Shown here: one piece after another, positions 25,425 through 38,782 of the stretch
How the letters are laid out: each line of letters starts with the position of its first letter
Numbering within the stretch: the first letter of the stretch is position 1
Source: Novosphingobium sp.
GTDB taxonomy: Bacteria > Pseudomonadota > Alphaproteobacteria > Sphingomonadales > Sphingomonadaceae
Reading direction: 5' to 3'
Assembly: GCA_024236175.1 (NCBI GenBank)
Contig: JACKKY010000001.1
Coordinates: 1,116,001 to 1,180,000 of the forward strand
DNA: 64,000 nucleotides
Translations under genes and position numbers: made by a program
Notes under the pieces: generated by a model
What the model was told of the DNA's origin: nothing
Databases searched by the model: none
What the model saw: the letters and a program-made list of their open reading frames with translations, nothing else

Positions 25425-26045
25425 CTACGGCCCGCCGGAATCGACCGCTTGCCTGCTGCCGAAGAGTCGTCTTAGCATCCGCCGGGCGGCCAGCAGCAGC
25501 ACGACCGCAAGCGCCAGGAGCACGACCGCGATCACCGCCGCGGCCACCGGATATTCGTAGGCGAGATAGAGAAGGCCGACCGTGGCGATGTCTTCCGTGG
25601 CGGACACCGCGACATTGCTGAACGGCTCCGGGCTGGTGTTGACCACCGCCCGCGCGCCTGCCTTGCCGCCGTGGGCCACGAGCGTCGCCCCGCCGCCCAG
25701 GATGAAGGCGACCGCCTGCGTCACGGGGTCTGCCGGATCGACGACCGCCAGCGTCAACAGGGCACCTCCCAGCGGTCTGATGGCGGTGTGGATCGTGTCC
25801 CACACGGAATCCAACCAGGCGATCTTGTCCGCGAAGAATTCCGCGATAGCGGCAAAGCCGGCCACGCCCATGACCCAGGGATTGGCCAGCGCGCGCAGAC
25901 CTTCCAGGTGATCCGGCAACGGCAGGGCGTCGAAACGCATGGCGAGCCCGGTGGCAAGGATGCACAGGTAGAGCCGCCAGCCGGCCAGCAAGCTGAGGCT
26001 GCCTGCAAGCCCGAGGATTTCAACGATGCCGAGCGGCTGTTCCAT
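25425..26045 (-). CDS. DUF4126 membrane protein
   Basis: A 206-residue integral membrane protein with five or six hydrophobic segments. The N-terminal half (LAGSLSLLAGWRLYLCILATGLAMRF, in part) and the central FILGGGATLVAHGGKAGARAVVNTSPEPFSN region match the DUF4126 family, which has no known function. The ATG at 26045 follows GGGAGGGGAG. It ends with a basic, polar tail. It lies between ctrA and the thiolase, all on the same strand, but ctrA seems to have its own promoter. Confidence 0.8.
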   Translation of the reverse strand: MEQPLGIVEILGLAGSLSLLAGWRLYLCILATGLAMRFDALPLPDHLEGLRALANPWVMGVAGFAAIAEFFADKIAWLDSVWDTIHTAIRPLGGALLTLAVVDPADPVTQAVAFILGGGATLVAHGGKAGARAVVNTSPEPFSNVAVSATEDIATVGLLYLAYEYPVAAAVIAVVLLALAVVLLLAARRMLRRLFGSRQAVDSGGP

Positions 26046-26113
26046 GGCGCTCCCCTCCCGACGGCAAGCACATCGGAGAATGCGCCTGCTCCCCGCGATC
26101 CGCAAGTCCCGGC

Positions 26114-27289
26114 TCAGAGAACCTCGAACAGCCCCGCCGCGCCCATGCCGCCGCCGATGCACATGGTGACAACGACGTGCCTCGCCCCGCGCCGCCTGCC
26201 TTCGATCAGCGCATGCATCGTGCAACGCGCACCGGTCATGCCATAGGGATGCCCTATCGAGATCGCGCCGCCGTTCACGTTGAGCAGCTCGTCGGGGATG
26301 CCCAGCCGGTCGCGACAGTAGATCACCTGCACGGCGAATGCCTCGTTCAGCTCCCACAGGCCGATGTCGTCCATCTTCATCCCGAAGCGATCGAGCAGCT
26401 TGGGCACCGCGAACACCGGGCCTATCCCCATTTCGTCGGGCTCGGTCCCGGCCACGGCCATGCCGACGAAGCGGCCGAGCGGGGCCAGCCCTTTCTTCGC
26501 GGCCACTTCCGCCTCCATGACCACGACAGCGGCGGAGCCGTCCGAAAGCTGGCTGGCGTTGCCGGCCGTCACCGTCCCGCCAGGCACAACCGGCTGCAGC
26601 GCCTGCAAACCATCCAGCGTGGTATCGGGCCTGTTGCCTTCGTCGTGCGTGAGCGTGATTTCCTTCTGGCTGGTCTCGCCGCTCGCCTTGTCGGTGACAT
26701 TCATTGTCGCGGTCGCCGCGACGATCTCCGCGTCGAACCTGCCCGACGCTTGCGCGGCAGCGGTTCGCTGTTGCGACTGCAGGGCGTATTCGTCGCAAGC
26801 CTCACGCCCGATCCCGTAGCGGCCGGCCACAACTTCGGCCGTCTGCAGCATCGGCATGTAGGCGGCGTTGTGCATCGCCACCAGGCTCATGTCGAACTCC
26901 ACGCGCAGGTCCCTGGTCTGCACCGTGCTGATCGATTCCTGGCCGCCCGCCACCACCACGTCCATGCGATCCATGACGACCTGGCGCGAGGCGGTAGCGA
27001 CGGCCATGAGTCCCGAGGAGCATTGCCGGTCGAGCGTCATGGCGGGCACGGTCACCGGAAGCCCGGCGCGCAGCGCGGCGAGCCTCGCGATGTTCGGCGC
27101 CTGCCCGCCTTGCTGGAGAGCCGAGCCCCACAGCACATCGTCGACTTCGCCGCCTTCGATCCCGGCGCGTTCGACTGCCGCCGCAATCGCCAATGCGCCA
27201 AGGGTAGGGCCCGGCGTGGCGTTGAAGGCCCCGCGATAGGCCCGGCCGATCGGGGTGCGGGCGGCGGCAACGATAACGGCATCGCGCAT
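26114..27289 (-). CDS. Acetyl-CoA acetyltransferase (thiolase)
   Basis: A 391-residue thiolase that condenses or cleaves acyl-CoA. Both active-site cysteines and the His are intact: Cys90 in DRQCSSGLMA, GGAISIGHPYGMTG near 340-353 and the final CIGGGMGAAGLFEVL near 378. The family includes both degradative and biosynthetic thiolases, which sequence alone does not separate; PhaA-like use with phaB (53572) is one option, fatty acid or aromatic ring-product oxidation another. The MaoC hydratase gene lies 37 bases upstream on the same strand. Confidence 0.95.
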   Translation of the reverse strand: MRDAVIVAAARTPIGRAYRGAFNATPGPTLGALAIAAAVERAGIEGGEVDDVLWGSALQQGGQAPNIARLAALRAGLPVTVPAMTLDRQCSSGLMAVATASRQVVMDRMDVVVAGGQESISTVQTRDLRVEFDMSLVAMHNAAYMPMLQTAEVVAGRYGIGREACDEYALQSQQRTAAAQASGRFDAEIVAATATMNVTDKASGETSQKEITLTHDEGNRPDTTLDGLQALQPVVPGGTVTAGNASQLSDGSAAVVVMEAEVAAKKGLAPLGRFVGMAVAGTEPDEMGIGPVFAVPKLLDRFGMKMDDIGLWELNEAFAVQVIYCRDRLGIPDELLNVNGGAISIGHPYGMTGARCTMHALIEGRRRGARHVVVTMCIGGGMGAAGLFEVL

Positions 27290-27326
27290 GACAGGCTCCT
27301 TTCCCGTTCCGAGCCGTTTCAGGCCA

Positions 27327-27768
27327 TCAGGCGAACAGCTGGATAATCCATTCCGCCAGCAGGGCGGGCTTCTCCTCGCCCTCGATCTCCACCGTCACTT
27401 CCAGCGTCGCCTGCCACTGGCCCGGACGCTTTTCCACCAGGGCCTGCAGTTTGAAGTGCCCCCGGATGCGCTTGCCCGACTTGACGGGCGCGAGGAAGCG
27501 AACCTTGTCGAAGCCGTAGTTCACCATCATCTTGACGTCGAGCTTGGGGATGCCGCGCTCGAGGAACGGCGCGAGCATCGCCATCGTCAGGAATCCGTGC
27601 GCGATCGTCTGTCCGAAGGGCTGTCCTTCGCCTTTTCGGGATCGACATGAATATACTGATGGTCCTCGGTCGCATCGGCAAACTGGTTGATGCGATCCTG
27701 CCCCATCTCGTACCAGTCCGACACGCCGATGTTCTCGCCGACCTTGGCTTGCAGTCCTGCAGATTCAT
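27327..27768 (-). pseudogene. MaoC-like (R)-hydratase, frameshifted twice as sequenced
   Basis: Joining three frames gives a protein of about 147 residues with the MaoC dehydratase pattern: LQAKVGENIGVSDWYEMGQ, FADATEDHQYIHVDPEKA, then LTMAMLAPFLERGIPK and FLAPVKSGKRIRGHF. The start ATG at 27768 has an excellent AAGGAGGAA ribosome site. Two apparent one-base deletions break it, one near 27754 (GACTGCAA for an expected extra C) and one near 27613-27620 (CCCTTCGG for an expected extra T). The hot-dog active site (ATEDHQYIH) is intact between the breaks, so a sequencing error is more likely than old decay. It would hydrate enoyl-CoA next to the thiolase. Confidence 0.8.
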
Positions 27769-28967
27769 GAAGGTTCCTCCTTGAAAGACACGGAACCTTC
27801 CATGGACCATGCAGCGCCCGGCAGGCGCAACGCGCGCCGCCTATTCGGCTGAGCACGGCGCCTGCGCATGAACAGGCCGTCCGGGCGATGCCGGTTCAGC
27901 CAGCGCTGCGCCGGTTTCTCGACGCCGTGATAGAGCAGCACCGACGCCCCCAGGACCAGGAGCAAGAAAGCCGGCAAGCCCAGCCCAGCCGAGTTGCAGC
28001 GATGCATCGAGGAACAGCAGCTTGAACAGGATGAACAGGAAATAGTGCGCGAGGTAAGTCGAGTAGCTGATGTCGCCCAGATAGTGGATCGGCCCTGCTC
28101 CATCAGGCGCGCAACGATGCTGCGGTCCAGCGCCAGGGCAAGGATGGCGGTCAGGAAAACTGCGGGAACGAACAACGTTTCGGGCAGGGCAAGCGCCAGC
28201 CCAGCAGCCAGCAGCGCCGCGCAGGAAGCGCCGCAAACCGCCGCGCCGAAGCGCCAGTCACGCCACAATGACTGCCACAGCATGCAGGCGATGGTGCCCA
28301 GGGTGAATTCGGCAAGGCAGCGCGCCAAAGCCCCCAACCGGGAATGTCGTGGCCGAGATTGCCCGAACCGCCGAGCCGCGAAGATCACCATGTGGATCGC
28401 CGCCGACAGCAGCGCGCTGCGACGCATACCAGCGCAGGCAGCGCGCAGGCGGTCCCAGCGAAACGCGGTGACGATCAGGGAACACCAGATAGGCGGCCAG
28501 TTCGGTACTGATCGACCAGGCCGGATGGTTCAGGCAAGCTCGCTGGTGAAGCCCCAGTTCTGGATCAGGAACACATGCAGGGGCAGCTCGGCGAACGGAT
28601 AGTCGGCAGTGCTCCGACCCGTCGCCACAAGCAGCAGGGCGAAGGCGACGAATGCCGACAGGATGAAGAGGTGCAGCGGCCAGATCCGGGCGATGCGCCG
28701 CCACATGAACTGGAATACTTCGCCCGTCGCCCGACACGCAGGCGATCCGCGTAATTGTACCAGAGCACGAAGCCGGACAGGATGAAGAACAGGTCGACCG
28801 CCAGATACCCCTTGCCCAGCGCCGCGATGACGCCTGCCGGAACCAACGCATCCAGCGAGAAGCGGATGTGGTACAAGACCACCATCCAGGCAGCGATGCC
28901 GCGAATGCCCGTCAGCGCCCGGAAGTGCTCGCGCTCTTGCCGGAGCAGGTGCTCCAGCTGCGGTCAT
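27765..28967 (-). pseudogene. Acyltransferase family 3 (OafA/YrhL-like), many frame breaks
   Basis: Pieces of one membrane O-acyltransferase can be read in order from an ATG at 28967: FRALTGIRGIAAWMVVLYH, the family hallmark GYLAVDLFFILSGFVLWY, FMWRRIARIWPLHLF, HPAWSISTELAAYLVF, then several hydrophobic segments, GDISYSTYLAHYFLF and a basic end KPAQRWLNRHRP. The pieces lie in different frames; I count at least seven breaks, near 28962, 28725, 28535, 28480, 28350, 28085 and 27975. Such enzymes acetylate or acylate surface polysaccharides, which fits the neighbouring O-ligase and glycosyltransferase. The exact 3' end is uncertain. Confidence 0.7.
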
Positions 28968-28992
28968 CCCGCTTCCCCGACGCCGACCGGCT

Positions 28993-30342
28993 TCATCGTG
29001 CGTTGCGCCTGGGTGCGCCGTGCAGGCAGCTCCGGCCGCTGCCGCCGTTTGACCTGCTGCTGACAGCGCGATCTGCAGGGGCGATCAGCATGAAGATGAA
29101 GGGCTGGTAGGCGACGCCGACGAACAGCGCTCCGACCAGGTAGATAATGTGCCCCTGCTGCAATGCGTTTGCGAGCGCGCAATTCGACCGGTCGAGGGGA
29201 TCGTCGCTGCGGAGCAATCTGTGGCGCACGAACTCCAGCTGTATCAGGCCCAGCCCCTGGAGCAGCAAGCCACAGGAACAGCCCGGGCCAGCCCTGTTCA
29301 CCGAGCAGTTCGAAATAGGCCGAGTGGAAGGCGCGGCCCTTTTCGACGATCTTGTCGTAGCGGACCTGCGACGAGCTTCCGGTCGTATCGACCTTCCTCG
29401 TCTTGTAGGCGATCTCGTTACCCAGGAAGGGTCGAAGCCGCCCCCAGCGGATTGTCCTTGGCGTAGTCCAGCGTCCATTTCCACACCGCGATCCGCGTCG
29501 AGGGCGGACTCGTCGGACTCGTGGTTCTCGATGGTGCTCATCCGCTGCGTGTAGCTCGCGGGCAGGAACGGCAAGGCGAGCAGACCTGCAGCCCCCATCA
29601 GGGCAAGATAGAGGAAGCGCCGCTTGACGGCGCGCAGCGAGATGACCGCGAGCACGCCGATGCACAGAAGGCCGGTGCGCGTCTGGGTGCCGACAGGCAC
29701 GAGCAGGCAGGAGAAGACCAGAGCAGCAGCGAACAGCTTCACTCGCCAGTCCGGTGGAAACACGGTCCCGAAACGCGCAAGCCAGATGATCAGCGGTATG
29801 ATCGCGACCGCCGCCATCGAAAGCGTGCTGCCCTCGTAAAGTCCGGTGTTGTCGTTGACGAAGAAATAGAGCGAGCCGTAGCCGCCACCGGAAAACACGG
29901 TCTTGATGCCGCCGGCGATGATGATCGCCCCGGCCGACAGCACCATTACCAGCGCCGCCGCTTCGATCCGCAGCCGGGTGCGCAAGGTGAGCGGCAGGAA
30001 GATGGCGAAGACCAGCGACTTCCACACCCAGGACCATTTCGCCGCCGCTGCCTCCGGAAAATCGGCAACCATGGTCGTGTAGCCGCAGTAGACCAGCAGG
30101 ATGAGCATCAGCGCCTGGCGGAAGGTAAACCGCGTGCCTTCTTTGTTGTCCGCCACGACCCACCCACCGAATGCGGCGAGGAAGCCGATCAGGGAGATCG
30201 GGACCGATGCAAGCAGGAACCAGGAGATCTTCTGGGGTGCGACGATGTCGATGTACATGTAGGCCAGCACCCAGATGAAGGGGCGCCGCAGGCCGATCGC
30301 GAAGAAACCCGCCAGAAATCCGAAGAGTGCGAGGTCAAGCAC
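28993..30342 (-). pseudogene. Exosortase-A-associated O-ligase/polymerase-like membrane protein, frameshifted 3' half
   Basis: The first 280 residues are intact and hydrophobic, beginning at a GTG at 30342 with LDLALFGFLAGFFAIGLRRPFIWVLAYMYID, in part, and containing PQKISWF and PVGTQTRTGLL. This is the pattern of the putative O-glycosylation ligase (Wzy/WaaL-like) tied to exosortase A systems (TIGR03097 type). Beyond about 29500 the protein continues in other frames: STRIAVWKWTLDYAKDNPLG, then GNEIAYKTRK and FHSAYFELLGEQGWPGLFLW, then ALQQGHIIYLVGALFVGVAYQPF. Breaks lie near 29499, 29440, 29425 and 29270. The frame chosen runs to 28993. It would ligate or polymerise polysaccharide repeats. 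Confidence 0.75.
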
Positions 30343-30478
30343 GGCGCGAGGTCTTGCCGGGAGACGGAGCCTTGCCGTCCGGCCCGGGATCGCGGTCGAG
30401 ATCGGCACGCTGCGCCAATCGCCAGACGGCGAGCGCCAGCAGGCCATGGGAAACCGCCAAGGCGAAATAGTCGACCAT
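30343..30478 (-). CDS. Possible small membrane protein upstream of the O-ligase
   Basis: From an ATG at 30478 a short frame reads MVDYFALAVSHGLLALAVWR followed by LAQRADLDRDPG and a basic tail, which looks like a 45-50 residue one-helix membrane protein. The frame does not stop before the O-ligase start at 30342 but stays open to about 30188. Since neighbouring genes contain missing bases, its true stop may be hidden by another error. The ribosome site is weak. Treat as tentative; the listed end is simply the start of the next gene. Confidence 0.35.
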
Positions 30479-30541
30479 GGCCAGCGCTTATCAGGCGGCG
30501 GTTGACGGCACGTTAAGCCTTGTTGCCCTAGGTAGCGGGCC

Positions 30542-31768
30542 ATGACACGGGTTCTCCATGTGCTCGATCATTCGCTGCCGCTGCACAGCGGCTACACCTT
30601 CGCACGCGCGCGATCCTGAAAGCCCAGCAGGCGGCGGGCATTGAGGTGCGCGGCATCACGGGGCTGAGGCACGGCACACGGCCCGGACCGGGAAGAAGCC
30701 GACGGGCTGATCTTCCATCGCACCCCTGGCGAGGCAAGCGGCCCCGCCGGCTTGCGCGAATGGCGCGAGATCGCAAGGCTCGCCGAAGCGATCGATACCG
30801 TGTGCAAGGACTGGCGCCCGCACATCCTGCACGCCCATTCCCCCGCGCTGTGCGGTGAAGCAGCGCTCAAGGTTGCGAAACACCGCAAGATTCCGCTGGT
30901 CTACGAGATACGGGCGTTCTGGGAAGACGCTTCGGTGGGCAACGGCACCGGACGCGAAGGTTCGCTGAAGTACCGCCTCACACGGGCGCTCGAAAGTCAT
31001 GTCGTCGGCGAAGCGGATGCGATCGTGACGATCTGCGATGGCCTGCGACGCGACCTGATCGCAAGAGGAAACGACCCGGCACGCATCACCGTCATGCCCA
31101 ACGGGGTGGACCTTTCCCTGTTCGGAAGCCCGCCGGTGCGCGACCCGGCGCTTGCAGCCGAACTGGGCCTTGGCGACGGACCGGTCATCGGCTTCATCGG
31201 CAGTTTCTACGACTACGAAGGGCTCGACGACCTGATCGCGGCGATGCCGGCACTGATCCGGCACCATCCCGATGCCCACCTGCTGCTCGTGGGCGGCGGA
31301 CCGCGCCAGGACGCGCTGAAACTGCAGGCGGAACAATCCGAAGCATCGGCGGCCATCCGCTTCGTGGGCCGCGTCCCGCATGAACAGGTCGAGCGTTATT
31401 ACGCGCTTGCCGACATCATGGCCTACCCCCGCAAGAAAAGCCGGCTGACCGACCTCGTCACGCCGCTCAAGCCGCTCGAGGCGATGGCGCAGGGCAAGCT
31501 TGTCGCCGCGTCCGATGTCGGCGGCCATCGCGAGTTGATCGAGGACGGTGTTACCGGAACGCTCTTCGCAGCCGACGACCCGGACGCCTGCGGCACTGCC
31601 CTGGCGGAACTGCTCGACCGCAGGGACGAGTGGGAACACTACCGCACCGAAGGACGCAAACACGTGGAAACCCGCCATGACTGGGCACGCAACGTCGAGC
31701 GTTATCAAGACGTTTACCAAACGCTGTTACGCATCGGGCCTTATCGCAATCTGCATGCCGCCGCCTGA
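30542..31768 (+). pseudogene. Exosortase-associated glycosyltransferase (GT4-like), two frame breaks near the N-terminus
   Basis: From about 30752 onward the reading frame is intact and shows a GT-B glycosyltransferase: HILHAHSPALCGEAAL, the linker VMPNGVDLSLF, then GFIGSFYDYEGLDDLIAAMP and the nucleotide-sugar site TPLKPLEAMAQGKLVAASDVGG. The N-terminus starts at an ATG at 30542 (TRVLHVLDHSLPLHSGYTF) in the same frame, but the middle part (RAILKAQQAAGIEVRGITGL) is in another frame: a base is missing near 30600, and the frame returns near 30688. PLHSGYTFR and the overall pattern fit the glycosyltransferase of exosortase-A loci (TIGR04063 type). It is divergent from the O-ligase. Confidence 0.8.
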
Positions 31769-31794
31769 GTCAGGGACGTTCGACAGCCGGCCGC

Positions 31795-33912
31795 ATGGAC
31801 AACGGGGTATTTGAATTGGCCGACCACGCCCAAAGGACATCCCGCAAGCAGCAGCCGATCAGCCGCCACCCGCTGTTTCCGGCGACAGTCGCGCTCTGGT
31901 TCGGCGCGCTATTCGGCCTTGGCAGCATGGCTGTCCGGCCGGCTCTGATCGAATCCGCGATCCTCGCGGCGCATCTCGACACCCTCGTCCCCGCCATTGC
32001 TCCGCCACTGGGCATGACGACGCGCATATTGCTCGCGCTGGCCATGGCCGGGATCGGCGGACTGATCGGCGCGGCAGTTGCCCGCCGCATTGCGCAGCCC
32101 AGGTCCGCCGCACCGCAGCGCAAGCGGAGCGCAACGACCATTTCGGACCTCGACGAAAAGACGCATCGGCCGAAGACGGAATACCTGACTCCCGATCCGC
32201 TCGATTTCGGTACTGGCGATGATATGCGGGAAACCCCTTCCGTCTCGCCGATCCGGCGGCGCGCATTGGCAATCGAACAGGAAGCGGAAACTGGCGACTT
32301 CCAGGAGCATGCCCCCTTGCCCGGCGGCGCTCCGCAAATCTTCAATGTTTCCGAATCCGGGCTCGAGCGGCTCGAGAATGCGCCGCAGACCGAAGACGAA
32401 GTTGTCGACGTCGCCGACGAAGGGGCGCTCGACCTTTCGTCCTTCGAATATGACGGCTCCGACACCGATGCTTCAAGCTCCGGCGATATGGGCGACGAGG
32501 CTGAGCCTGTTGCCGCCGAAGCGGAAACGGTCCGCGAAGGACCCGTGGCAATGCCCGCTGAATACACCGAGCATCGCCGCTTCGACGCTCCCGAGGCGGA
32601 GCCGGATGTCGACGAGCAGGTACCGGACGAACCATCACCGGCTGGCGGTCGGCTGTTTGAAGAGCCGACAAGCTTCACTCCTCCGGTCGACGAGGAGAGC
32701 TTTGCGCCTTCCCCCGCCGAAACCGACGAGCTGGCCAACCCTCATTTTCAGTCAGTCGTTGAAACCAGCGACCAATGGTCTGCAAGCGAAGATCCTGCAC
32801 CCGAGCCGGTTTCCGACTTCCAGACGCCCGAAATGCAGTCCGAACCGATCGAAGAGCAATCTGCTCCGGACTCGGTTCCGGACAGTGACGATGCGCAATG
32901 GCACTTTGCAGCCGAGGCGGCAGAAGACTTGGATCAGCTCGGCGAGTCCCCGCTAGCCGAAGAAACCGATGCGGTGCCGGTCCCGGAGGGCAGTGCAGCC
33001 GAACGTATCGCGTCGGCCAACCTCGACGAACTCTCGCATGTGGAATTGCTGGAACGGCTCGCGCTTTCGCTGGAACGGCGGCGCCAGCGCCAGGCCTCCG
33101 AACGCGACACGCCCGATCCCGCGATGGACGATCTCGATGCTGCCCAGCCCGCCATTCCTGAATTGTTCGTGCCGGAGATGGTCTCCCTTGCCCCCGCAAG
33201 CGATATTCCTTCGGCAATGGCTGACGCCGAGCAGGAGGCTTCGGTCCCGGAAGATGGCGCATTTGGGCCCGAAACCATCCACGCCGATGCCGAACCGGAC
33301 CTGACTCTCGAGGAAGGACCTCCCCCGCCGGTCTCGATTCCAGCCGCCTTGCGCCCGATCGGCGTCGACGAGGATGAATTCGAGGAAGGTTTGCCGAGCA
33401 TCGTCGTGCATCGGCATCTCGCCATGCCCTCCGCAGAAACGGCTCCCACAAGCGACGAAGCAAGCAGTCACGATGATTGCGAAAAGGCCGAGAACGTTGC
33501 TGCTGCGTCCGATGGACTGGGACCGGACACGCTAGACGAGGACAGCCGCGTGCTCGAGGAGGGATACAGCTCGCTGCTCAACCTCAAGCGTCCGCCCCAG
33601 GAAAAGCAGCCGTTCGTCCGCATCGACGAACCCGAACCGGAGGACACGGCTATCGAACCTGTCGTGATCTTCCCCGGCCATGCCCCAACCGGCAGCGACG
33701 CTCCGCCAGCCGCGCCTGATGCGGCGTCGGCCGACGATCAGCGAGAACGGGAGCCTGCAGGGGAAGGGCGTCCCTTTGACGCGCCCGGCGCGGCCGCTGA
33801 GCAAGACCGGCCGGTCAAGGCAGCCTCCGCCAAATCCCAGGATCCGGAGGAAACCGAGAAGGCCCTTCGCGCGGCACTCGCCACGCTGCAGCGGATGAGC
33901 GGGGCCGCCTGA
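31795..33912 (+). CDS. Large acidic protein with two N-terminal membrane helices
   Basis: I cannot assign this 705-residue protein. Two hydrophobic segments near residues 27-47 (FPATVALWFGALFGLGSMAV) and 75-97 flank a short loop, followed by a basic patch (ARRIAQPRSAAPQRKRS). The remaining 600 residues are low-complexity and very acidic, rich in Glu, Asp, Pro, Ala and Ser, with a few amphipathic pieces such as LDELSHVELLERLALSLERRRQR near residue 410 and a C-terminal helix ETEKALRAALATLQRMSG. It looks like a membrane-anchored, mostly disordered cytoplasmic scaffold. It follows the glycosyltransferase by 26 bases and precedes gltB. Confidence 0.75.
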   Translation: MDNGVFELADHAQRTSRKQQPISRHPLFPATVALWFGALFGLGSMAVRPALIESAILAAHLDTLVPAIAPPLGMTTRILLALAMAGIGGLIGAAVARRIAQPRSAAPQRKRSATTISDLDEKTHRPKTEYLTPDPLDFGTGDDMRETPSVSPIRRRALAIEQEAETGDFQEHAPLPGGAPQIFNVSESGLERLENAPQTEDEVVDVADEGALDLSSFEYDGSDTDASSSGDMGDEAEPVAAEAETVREGPVAMPAEYTEHRRFDAPEAEPDVDEQVPDEPSPAGGRLFEEPTSFTPPVDEESFAPSPAETDELANPHFQSVVETSDQWSASEDPAPEPVSDFQTPEMQSEPIEEQSAPDSVPDSDDAQWHFAAEAAEDLDQLGESPLAEETDAVPVPEGSAAERIASANLDELSHVELLERLALSLERRRQRQASERDTPDPAMDDLDAAQPAIPELFVPEMVSLAPASDIPSAMADAEQEASVPEDGAFGPETIHADAEPDLTLEEGPPPPVSIPAALRPIGVDEDEFEEGLPSIVVHRHLAMPSAETAPTSDEASSHDDCEKAENVAAASDGLGPDTLDEDSRVLEEGYSSLLNLKRPPQEKQPFVRIDEPEPEDTAIEPVVIFPGHAPTGSDAPPAAPDAASADDQREREPAGEGRPFDAPGAAAEQDRPVKAASAKSQDPEETEKALRAALATLQRMSGAA

Positions 33913-33978
33913 TCCGCCCGATCCGGCGTTCAGCCAGCGAGAAACGCGGTTTTCGGCCCGATTCTTGGTCCGCCGCTC

Positions 33979-34004
33979 TGCAACCGGTTTTCTTCGCGGT
34001 TGCA
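33979..34004. promoter_or_regulatory. Perfect 8-bp inverted repeat upstream of gltB
   Basis: TGCAACCG at 33979-33986 and CGGTTGCA at 33997-34004 form a perfect inverted repeat with a 10-base spacer, 67 bases after the stop of the acidic-protein gene and 113 bases before the gltB start. There is no T-run behind it on the plus strand, so it is not a clear terminator. A dimeric regulator site for gltBD is a reasonable inference. Confidence 0.45.
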
Positions 34005-34116
34005 AAAATTGCTTCCTGTAGGCATGGGGAAAGTTCGCGTTCGCTCGCTGCCGTCGGCATCGAGATGATTCGTGCGCCCATGCGCGAGCCAGAACGTGGA
34101 CGCTGGCAAAGACAGG

Positions 34117-38769
<4,653 letters not shown>

Positions 38770-38782
38770 GGGTTACGTCGAC

